Shown here one piece after another: positions 55,216 to 64,000 of a stretch of 64,000 bases of DNA. The notes beneath the pieces are model-generated. The model was not told the DNA's origin and made no database searches. It was given only the letters and a program-made list of their open reading frames with translations. The position numbers were made by a program, and so were the translations under genes. Position 1 is the stretch's first letter. Each line of letters starts with the position of its first letter. Source of the DNA: Akebia trifoliata (lineage: Eukaryota; Streptophyta; Magnoliopsida; Ranunculales; Lardizabalaceae); the NCBI GenBank assembly GCA_017979445.1, contig CM030705.1, positions 14,773,040 to 14,837,039 on the forward strand, given 5' to 3'.

Positions 55216-56925
55216 AAAATGGCTCGATACTTTTTAAATGTAATTTTTTTGGAGATTTGGGAGTCACCACCTAATTATAGGTCTAGGAACCAAACATGAC
55301 TCCAAATTGAATTTGAGTCGGTCTATGGGTAATAGACAATGGGTAAGGGATCGAGTTATGGGTTGCGGAAGGTGTTAGGCACCAAACTCACCCAACTAAA
55401 GAGTTGGTCTCTACCATGGTTTAAAAATTGGTTTCATTCCAATGTTTCGATTTTTTTTAAAACCAAAACATTTTAAACACTAATAACATATATATGTATA
55501 TGTATATATACAAATACATGTATATATTATTCGCAAGTGGCCATAGTCAAGGGGCATATCTTTAGTTTGAAAGCACAGGATATATCAAATATTTAACAAA
55601 ATATGTGGGGGCTGGTCTAAATGACTAAGAGTCTTCTAGAGAAGACCAAGGTCAAGTCTCTCTTTCCCTCTCAATCTCGCACTTCCAATCCCCTCTCTCC
55701 AGATTCGATTATCCAGAACTCTCTCTCTCTCTCCACTCTCCCAGATTTTTCTTCTTTTATTTCATAGATCTCTCTTGTAGATTTGTAAATCAAGAAAAAA
55801 AAATTTAGAGAAATTGAATGGAACTTCAAATGTTTCGATTTTCATGTAGTTTCATCTCGACAAGTTGAAAATCCAAAATGTTTTGTAGGAAACAATACAA
55901 AATGAAATGAATCTTTAAACCATAGTCTGTACTACAATCCAAAAATATCCTAAGGTCAAAGAAAGAAGACTAGAGTTTAAAGTCCTTTTTAGAGATGGTT
56001 ACATCATCATTATTTTATGTCTAATTTCAAAAAATAATTTTTCAAAATTTTATTCTCGAATTCTTTGCAAAACCATATTATTTTGTTGCATTGATATTGT
56101 GGTATATAGTAAGCAGAAATACTACACATCCTATAAAAAATATATCAATGCTGAAAAGCCTAAAAAAGTGTTTTCCATTAGAAAACGTAGTGTGTAAATA
56201 TCATAAACACACCATAATTAAGGTTAAATATCAGTGTGCACATGACAGAAACGCAATTTTTGGGGTTATTCAAATTTTTTGCATCTCATTGAATTAATTC
56301 GAGAGTTTTTTGAAAGGTTAGGTGTTCGAAAAATAACATTTAAAAAAAAATCTTTGTTTGGAAACAAACCTCACAAAGGCTCACGTGGTAAAACCTCGCC
56401 ATTATTTCACTATTGAGTGGACTTGCCAAAAACCTCATGGTCATGATTACCAAAATAAATGAAGAAATACATTTGAAAAGTGAATCAATCCAATTCATCA
56501 TACTGCTCCACCGAATTTGGTAATAAACTTCAATGAAATGATTCACCTATGGCCAAGGGATTGTTTCAAGCAAATGATTGTAGAATAGAATGAATTACCA
56601 TTTCATGAGTTGAAAATGGGTTATTTCCAATTAGTCACTTTAAACCTGTGAAATAGTCACTTTAAAAACCTCTGAATTCGTTATCATTTACGTTTTAATA
56701 ATTAAAATGAACAGTGACCCAGAGAGTCGTAAATTCGTTAAAAGTTGATCACCTTTCATAAATATCCCTATAGAATAAGTGACACATGAGTTTACCTTTG
56801 ATTTTTGACAAGCTGAAGGGGTGACCCCCAATTTTAAAACATCCTCCGAATCACTACATTTGATTACTGCATCAAAGGAATGACTAAAGTGATATAAAAC
56901 TTAACATTTTCCCAATGAAGCTGTC
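55216..56925. other. Unassigned repeat-rich DNA
   Basis: At 55240-55420 GGAGTCACCACC and GGTGTTAGGCACC are the reverse-orientation counterparts of boxes near the 3' end of the LTR family at 3224-7641 (GGTGGCGACTCC, GTGCCTAACACC), so a diverged inverted LTR piece is likely. A CT-rich stretch lies at 55655-55745. Sequence at 56620-56800 is a dispersed repeat also found near 17800-18190. No gene was seen. Confidence 0.4.
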
Positions 56926-57154
56926 ATGATTAAATCAGCATTGGGTTGTGCACCACCTATAGAGGCTTGGTTGAAGCATTATTGGATTAGATCTAAAAGG
57001 TGTTTTTGGCTCAATTATTCCGTATTTACTTTGAATCAAAGCATCACTGGTATGTTCAAGAACTTAATTAATTATAATTCGAGGTTCTATTTTGTTGATC
57101 TTGATGGACTGTGAGTGCAAAGATCTTGTTAATAAAGGGTTTAATAATCTTACA
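56926..57154 (+). mobile_element. 5' LTR remnant of a copia element
   Basis: AGAGGCTTGGTTGAAGCATT then ATTGGATTAGATCTAAA matches 62261-62297 in the 3' LTR of the same element, and a primer-site relic follows. The left part of the LTR is missing. Confidence 0.5.
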
Positions 57155-57173
57155 ATTAGTATTAGAGTAATGG
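57155..57173 (+). other. copia primer-binding site relic
   Basis: ATTAGTATTAGAGTAATGG resembles ATTGGTATCAGAGCAATGG, the common start of copia internal regions (initiator-Met tRNA primer). Confidence 0.5.
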
Positions 57174-57415
57174 TTTTGCTCTCACTTTCACTCGAAATTG
57201 ATGAGTATTGAGAGTATTTGAATGTTCTTGATTCAAGTTTTTAGAGAGATTTTCAAAACTCCTATTTTTCCCAAAAATTTCATGCTTAGAATCCTACCCT
57301 TATTGTCAATTGACCACGGGGTAACCGGAGTTGGAATTGCCACTGCCTTGTTTGTTGCTGCTGGTCAAAGCCTACTGAGTGTTTGACTTTGGACTGAGCC
57401 TTAATTTAGTTTTAA

Positions 57416-58373
57416 GGGCATGTTTGATTGCAAAGAAAAAATTTGTTGGCAAATCTTTGCCAGGCAAATGATTTGTCAAGCAAATCCTATTTTACTGTTT
57501 GGGCACAATATGGAAAATTTTATGAAAATTATTTTTGTTGTTTAAATTGCATAAAATAATCAAAATATGTTATTTTAATTTGACTTTTGTGATAATTATA
57601 TAAAAAATAATGATAAATTCATCTTTTTTTGGAAAGATTTGAATTATTGCATCTCAATTTCTTAAATTATTTATCACATCGATCCCAATTAAAGATTAAA
57701 ACACATTCTTCAAATATTACAAAGGTTTGGCTCAAATTATAATATCAACATTATAACATTCGGTCAAACAATTTTAGTATTTGTTTACAATTATGATTTG
57801 ATTCAGATTAAATCCTAAACCAAAAAAATAGATCAAATTTAGCAAATAATTAGATAGTTTCTTTTGGCACCCCAATTTTTATTTATTATTTTCTTTTTTA
57901 TTTGGGGGTGTAGTCTATAAAATTTGGGGTGCCAATAGCAGCTCTCTAACTTTATTTATAAAATAAATATTAATATAATTTAAAATTAATTATTCAATCA
58001 GAAATTTATAATAAAAAAAACAAATTGATTTAGATAATTTAAATTTTTTTTTATAAAAATAATTAATTTTTAATAATTTAAATATTTATTTGAAAAATTA
58101 TGATGTTGTTTGATTTCATTTTTTTTTTTTTTGTGCTTTTTTTATTTTGTTTAACTTTATTTATAAGATAAATATTGATTTTGTTTGATTTGTCGTGTGC
58201 TAACGGATCATTTTTCAAGGGAGAATAAAAAAATGATTTGCCATTGATGAAGGAAAATTGGGGTTATTGGCAAATGCACAAATTTAGAGTTTTTAACACG
58301 TCAAACACTGGAAATATACTATTTTCCACGAAACTTCAATTTCCCCATAATTTTTCATGCAATCAAACTTACC
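57416..58373. mobile_element. PIF/Harbinger-like element, diverged relative
   Basis: Ends GGGCATGTTTGATTGCA and TGCAATCAAACTTACC are inverted, and TTAA flanks both sides. The termini are related to the two MITEs at 28237 and 52618, but the 958-bp AT-rich interior is different. No transposase was seen. Confidence 0.6.
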
Positions 58374-58555
58374 TTAAATATTTTTTTTTTTAAATTATAA
58401 GGTCTTTGGACAGTTCAGACTTTACAGCACCATACTTCTTTTTTAAATCTCACAGTAAGATTGTTATCTTCGTCCCACCCTTTTTATGCTTGATTGTGGT
58501 CTATAGGCTTTGACCCATGCTTTCCTAAAACCCAAGGCTATACTTTAGAACAAGT

Positions 58556-59055
58556 GATTTTTTACTCACAGCCAAATACTCGTTTGACATATGGCACCAA
58601 TAAACTAAGCAACCGAGAGAAAATTTCTCTCTCCCGCCCACATATTACAAATTTCAGTTTTAAGATTTCTAAACTTAAAAAAGGTCGTGGGACCCAAAGG
58701 GATTGTCATATTGGCAATCAAACACCAAAGCCTTCTAGATTTCATTAAAAAACTCATGGTAAAAAAAAACAAAAATTTTCAAAATTGACCAAGGTGTTGA
58801 AAATGGACAGTTATCAAGCACCCAAACTTCAGATTAAAATTCAATGGTCAATTTTTTTTTTTTTTTTAAAGTTCATAGAATTTCATCCTCTACAATACTA
58901 TGGTATTGGATCATGTTTTTGAATTCCACATGGTGATCTAATTAGAAAATTACATTTTTTTCTTCACTATAGGCAAGAGAGAGAAATTTTCTGTCTTATT
59001 GTTTACGTCATCTATGCCATATGTCAAACAGGTATTTGGTTGTGAACAAAAAATC
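58556..59055. mobile_element. 500-bp TIR element
   Basis: About 40 bp at each end are inverted: CACAGCCAAATAC and GTTTGACATATGGC at the left, GCCATATGTCAAAC and GTATTTGGTTGTG at the right. The interior (58720-58950) is related to 27545-27780 in the element at the edge of duplication copy A, although the ends differ. Confidence 0.65.
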
Positions 59056-59890
59056 TAATTGGGTTCTAACCCATACCCGACCAACCTTTGAGTAAATTTA
59101 GTTGATTCATTGGACTGTTTTGAGCCATTTTTTGAACTCGATTTATTTGTAGTGGGCACATTGTGGGTGTTTTATTAATGATTTATTTTGAGTACATGCA
59201 AGAAAGATTGATTACTTTCTATATTCAATCAATTAAATCTAAAGAAACAACTCTTGAACCGAGGACGTATTAAGTGCAAGTGAGTAACCCTAATAACCCG
59301 AAGAGAAGAATCAAGAATAGTGACAAGCCCTAATCGGGTGTTAGGTCTGACCTATAAGGGTTTAGGAGGATAGGTAAAGTTGTCGTTCGAGGGTTATAGT
59401 TAAAGTAGGATCGTGCTCTGCCAAAAGGTGATTGACTTATGGAGGTTGTGATTTCCTCAAATTTTGGGATTTAACTCTTATTAAGGCCTCGAAGTAGCAC
59501 TAGTCTAAATAAGACTATTAATTCTATTAAAAGGTGATTTATGCCAGGTTTGAACAAGTTGAGTAAATAAAATAGTCATGAGTGTTATAGGGAGGTAAAC
59601 ATAATCTTCTTGCCAAAAGGTAGTTGAAGTGTCTAAGTCAAAACTAGAATATGAATGACTAGGTTTATGCGCATTTAACCAACGTGATCTTTGGGGACAT
59701 ATTGCATATCAAAATTTCTGTCAAAAGATGATATTCGATGATGCGCGTTGTCCGTTCCCGCAGGGTGGAAAGTTTTAGCACATGCTAAAACACCCTAATC
59801 GATTTGGCCTAACCCTTGACACAAATTGAAACATTAAACTCAAAATCTCCTAAAGTTAAAGTTTGTGACATTAGTCACGTTTCCTTGTCA
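59056..59890. other. Presumed untranslated leader of the copia element
   Basis: No gene recognised. It lies between the inserted elements and the gag relic in the copia element. Confidence 0.4.
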
Positions 59891-59898
59891 ATACAATT

Positions 59899-60760
59899 AT
59901 GGATGGTTCTTTAGTTCAGAGGCAGTTGGCAGGGATAAAACCACTAAATGGAACTAACCATTCCCATTAGCGGATGAATATCGTTATCACTTTAGGATAT
60001 TTTGACTATGACTTCGTCATCTTAGATGATGTGCCTAAGATTTCAACTGTAAAGTCTGAGGAATTTGTGAAGGCTTATTACGCTAAGTGGAAGAAGGCTA
60101 ATCACATGGTCATGATGATCATTCGAGCTTCCATTACTGAGCTCTACGAGGGGGGTATCAAGGTTACAACTATTACTAAAGGGCTTCTAGAGGTCATCAA
60201 TAAGGAATTTGTGGGCACCAAAAGGGCTATGCAGTATAGATATTTAGATGATCTGATGATCTTTAAGTATAATGGAAATGGTAATGTTTGAAAAACATCT
60301 TTTGAAAAGATGTCAAAATTGGTGAATGGTTTGCAAGAGACTGGGATTACCTTTGAGGATGACCTTCTACTTCAAATGGTAGTTATCTCCTTGTCGAGTT
60401 CATTTGACACTTTCAAAGTAAACCACAATCCTCAAGATACCAAGTAAAGTCTACATCAACTTATCAATTTGTATGTGATTGAGGAAAAGCGTTTGAAAAA
60501 AAATCTATGGTAGAGTTTTCTCATTTAACAGTTCATTCTTCTAGTAAGAAGAATTCAAGGAAAATGATTTTAAAAAGAATAACAAGCAAGGTAAGGACTA
60601 TGGAAGTGATAAGGGAAAAGGTATAGAACATGAAGATATAGAATGTTGGCTTTGCAAGAAGATAGGGCATCCGAAAAGAGATTGTCACAAGTTAAAAAAT
60701 TGGTTGAGGGAAAAGGAAGGAAAGGCTCAACAAAAAAAGAAGCCCCAGACTTGAGATTAA
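59899..60760 (+). pseudogene. copia gag relic with CCHC zinc knuckle
   Basis: A Met at 59899 starts MDGSLVQRQLAGIKPLNGTN, matching the KLNGxNxxxW opening of copia gag, and a 105-codon frame follows (59974-60291: LGYFDYDFVILDD, FVKAYYAKWKKANHMVMMII, IKVTTITKGLLEVINKEFVG). Then KMSKLVNGLQETGITFEDDL and LLQMVVISLSSSFDTFKVN appear after a stop, and the knuckle CWLCKKIGHPKRDC (60650 region) is intact in sequence. Several stops occur. No protease, integrase or RT follows, so the element was gag-only when it decayed. Confidence 0.8.
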
Positions 60761-60764
60761 GTTT

Positions 60765-61872
60765 TGAAAGTATCTAAGATCAAGAACTATTGAACGGTGT
60801 GATTTTATTTTAGTTTATGTCATCGCTTGTACCGTCATTTGTACGGAATTTTATTTCATTTCCAAACTTATTAGTTGCAGTTTAGGTTAGATTATTTATC
60901 CTTTAATAATAAATTTGGATTATTAGATGCCTCTCCATCATTATGTTACTTTATGAATCAATTCTTTACTTGCTTGGATTGTGTTGGAATCTATAAAGTA
61001 TTGGTATTTAGTATTGTGATATAGCTAAAGGCCAGTAGAAAGTTGAAAGTGATGTTTTTATTACCAATCTTGTGATTGCTTATTCCATATTAAAGTCACT
61101 AGCAAACCCATACAGATAAAGTATGCAACGAAACTTAAAAATCACATAAAGATCATGAGTCTCCTTGTGTAGAAAAAGTTAAAGAAAGGATTGTTAGAAT
61201 CTGTTAACTCTATCATTTGAGTGAGAGTTATCTCACAAATTTTAAAGTTTCACCCTTGTTATTTGTAATGATGCATTATTTTTGTTCGTATATGTTGTTT
61301 AGGCATATGTAATAAAGTAAAATCTGAAGTTTGCCTGAAAATATTGTTATTCTGAGGTTTGGATTAAATGTGATAGATAGACATCTGTATATCCTTTTCT
61401 TGTTGTCATCTAAAGTTAACCTATAATATGGTTTAGTATTCATGAGGTATGCTTGGGTTAGATGCATTTAGGCAATGCATTAGTAAACCCTCATTCTAAT
61501 ATGATGGTGATGATTATTCACATGATTATTTTATCGTAATATATCAAAATGACACACCAAAAGTGTGAAGCATAATGGTTTTGGAACTATATGTATATGT
61601 TTGATTGCATGAAGTGTGTACATGGTCCTATATATCACTCCAGTAGAGCCACTATCAAGTTTAAACTCCGAAAATCATTGATGATCTAGTTCTGTGACTA
61701 TAGAACTCTCATAGTGTCAATAAAGAGAATACCAAAACATTCATGATCCATTCTCAGTATTGTTTCTGAAAATTGGATGAGAGTTAAATTGATACATGAA
61801 TGCATGCTAATAATATTTAAAAAAAAACTAAAAGTGGCCACTCGACCTTAAGAAAATAAATCTTCAATCCTT
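60765..61872. other. Non-coding tail of the copia element
   Basis: Over 1 kb between gag and the 3' LTR with no pol domains on either strand. It is either a large pol deletion or a LARD-like design. Confidence 0.45.
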
Positions 61873-61883
61873 AAGTGGGAGAT
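61873..61883 (+). other. Polypurine tract of the copia element
   Basis: AAGTGGGAGAT directly precedes TGTTGG, the usual plus-strand primer tract and LTR start of plant copia elements. Confidence 0.65.
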
Positions 61884-62335
61884 TGTTGGAAATTTTCTTT
61901 CTATAAACAAGTTTTTGTAACTTGGGTGATTTTGTAAATAAAATTTGTTTTGGTGGTCCAAACAAATAAAACATTTTTAAAGGATTGAAGAAGTTGTTCA
62001 AAAGGAAATAAGGTTCAAATTGAAAAAATTGATTTTCAATCCAATTAAGTTTCCATGTTCGATGTTTAGTGGGTTTCCATATTGATCGGAGAAGATATCC
62101 TCCCAAATTTCCTAAGATTCTGTGATGGGCGGAATTAGGAAGCATAATGCCTATATAATGTGAAGACTGTCCCCTTCTTTCACACAGCTCCTTTATTGAT
62201 CCCATCACCATAATCAGTGTGGAAAGGTGCACCATTTTCTAGAGAGTTTTGCAGGTTTATTGAGGCTTGGTTGAGACATTATTGGATTAGATCTAAAGGC
62301 AAAAATCATCTATGGTTGGTTTATAAATTCCAACA
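61884..62335 (+). mobile_element. 3' LTR of the copia element
   Basis: Starts TGTTGGAAATT after the polypurine tract and ends at CCAACA, the inverse of its start. It shares AGGCTTGGTTGA...ATTGGATTAGATCTAAA with the 5' remnant at 56961. The right end is less sure than the left because the 5' remnant runs further before its primer site. Confidence 0.55.
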
Positions 62336-63420
62336 TTATGAACCTATTATTTGAATGACAAGTTTAAAAAAACTCATGGAGAACTATAAACATTGTTATT
62401 TTATGTTGCCTTGAGGACCGATCTCGATCCAATTTGATGGAAAATTTTGCATCCATCCATTAAAATGACTTGAAACCCATCAACCAAGTTATTTTTTTAT
62501 GCTCAAAGCAACATAAGATGACAAAAAATAATTCTAAGTATCGCACCCACAAATTATATTGGCGAATCTCAATGTAATTCAAGAGGTAAAATAAAATCAT
62601 TCACTTGAAAAAGGTGGCTGCAATTAAATAGGACATTACCTGGTGCTTATAAAATCTCCTTAGGTAAAAAAATAAAGCACTGGGAATTGCGCTCAAGCGA
62701 TGATGCAAAAAATAATTTAAATAATCATTGATTGCCAAGATTCCTTCCTTCAAACCATCAAATAAACCATGATAGATGTCGCTTTATCCTTTCTTTTTTC
62801 TTTGAAACTCCGAGCCACAGAATGAATCAAATTTTATCCTCTTTGAACAACCCGGTGCACAAAAGAGTCTGTAGAGATAGAGTTGAGAGATTTGGGTGAG
62901 AGAGAGAGAGAGGGTTGTTGATAGAAGAAGAAAAAATGAATGAAAAAACTAGATGGAGAAGGGTTTGTTGGAAATGGAGGGGGTTGTGGAGGTCTCTCAC
63001 TCTAAAACATTTGATGCCTTAAGCTTATTCATTATCCTCTTTTTATAGGGATTGAAGACTAAGTTTTCTTTGGAAGGGCTATAATTCGAGCAGATTGGAT
63101 CAAGTTGGGGATCAACCCGTGCCCAACCCTAATTTTACAAACACCAATTTGTTCCCCCCATACAACCTGTGCCCCTGCCCAACCTGACCTCGGACATGAA
63201 ATGCTCAACCCACGCCCAACAAAATTACCGTTGGTCGGGTTGGCTCATTTCTCATTATGGTGGACATTTTTATCTAGATTCAACACAAACGATTGTTGGG
63301 GATTTTCAATCCCTTAACAGATCTTGACCCTAAACATTCAATCAATCCACATAATGGGTAACTTGAACTTGAAATAAAATAGGTTCTTCTCATACATGTT
63401 AACGACAATCACAATGCAAA
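62336..63420. other. Unassigned DNA
   Basis: No gene recognised. A GAGAGAGAGA run lies at 62900-62912. The minus-strand 62235 frame and the plus-strand 63105 frame have no domains. Confidence 0.45.
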
Positions 63421-63760
63421 CCCTGTTAGGTTGAAAACCTGAAAATGCAACCCAGGCAAAAATTAGAGCATTAAAAAAAAGTGAAAGAAAAAATCACATT
63501 GAGAAGGAAGTTGTTAAGTTAAATATTCAAAATCATCAAGAAAAAAAGAGATCCCATTAAGTTGAAAATCCAAAAGGGCGACTTAGGCAAAAGTTAAAGC
63601 ATAACTATAAAAAAAATGCCTACTAGGTTGAAACCTGAAAATGCGACCTATACAAAAGTCAAGGCATCATTAAAAAAAGAAAAACAAAATCCGTTAGGTT
63701 GAAAACCTGAAAAGGCAACCTAGGTAAAAATTAAGGCACTGAAAAAAAGAAAGGAAAAAT
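63421..63760 (+). repeat. Degenerate tandem repeats, each forming a hairpin
   Basis: TTAGGTTGAAAACCTGAAAA recurs near 63425, 63563 (diverged), 63629 and 63693, each followed within about 10 bases by GCAACCTAGGCAAAAATTA-like sequence. TAGGTTG and CAACCTA can pair within each unit. Spacers are A-rich and vary in length. Arrays of this kind occur in non-coding parts of plant gypsy elements (from memory). Confidence 0.75.
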
Positions 63761-64000
63761 CCCATTGAGAAGAAAAATTCAGAAAGAAGTTTACTAGGAA
63801 GTACAAAAATTATTCAAGCCATAACACTAATTTTTCAGCCAAGAGCTCACATCCTACGAAGACAATATTGAAGTCGACACAATTCGGAAGTAGTCTTGAG
63901 TATGTCCAATCTTTTAAGAGTATGTTTACTTGTCCAAGTATTCGTTAAAGGAAAATGTAGAACCATCAACTACTTTGAAGAAAAACATCTTATATTTCAA

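Overview
This is a plant nuclear window, probably from a eudicot or another dicot-like angiosperm. It is AT-rich, has spliced genes with GT-AG introns, a class III peroxidase, a receptor-type kinase, plant U14 snoRNA genes, and heavily decayed LTR, LINE and DNA transposons. I cannot name the species. There are no bacterial operons, CRISPR arrays, tRNAs or rRNAs.

Only a few loci look like working genes. (1) A three-exon class III peroxidase of the peroxidase-12 type lies on the minus strand (13347-17304), with an intact haem-peroxidase framework and a TATA box that settles the start codon. (2) An intact 367-codon membrane-anchored RD protein kinase lies on the minus strand (36886-37989). (3) Two copies of a small-RNA locus lie on the plus strand. 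Each carries a U14 C/D snoRNA (32340-32455 and 41414-41529, 116 nt and identical from box C to box D) and, about 300 nt downstream, a second candidate C/D snoRNA that I do not recognise. Each sits behind a plant snoRNA-type promoter (site II motifs, telobox, TATA).

The kinase and the snoRNA locus belong to one tandem segmental duplication (copy A about 27580-33390, copy B about 34467-42485). In copy A the kinase lost its membrane anchor and start codon and is a pseudogene. The sequence replacing its 5' side includes a 168-bp block that also occurs inverted in copy B. A PIF/Harbinger-type MITE entered copy A only, and copy B preserves its empty site. Copy B is joined to a truncated LTR at an A-tract.

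The rest is a transposon graveyard. 1-7.7 kb: remains of a minus-strand copia-like element, then two nested 2.2-kb solo LTRs. 7.7-11 kb: a TIR element carrying an exon-like fragment resembling the nuclear gene TAB2 (Pack-MULE-like), then a hAT-like element with a perfect 8-bp target duplication. 20.4-27.2 kb: two Ty3/gypsy remnants with gag-protease relics, antisense ORF relics and a 64-bp minisatellite. 42.5-48.7 kb: an almost complete but broken L1-type LINE (ORF1, endonuclease, RT, zf-RVT, RNase H). 49-55.2 kb: a gypsy element interrupted by at least two DNA transposons, one of which holds two further MITEs. 56.9-62.3 kb: a gag-only copia element with other insertions. 63.4-63.8 kb: hairpin-forming tandem repeats.
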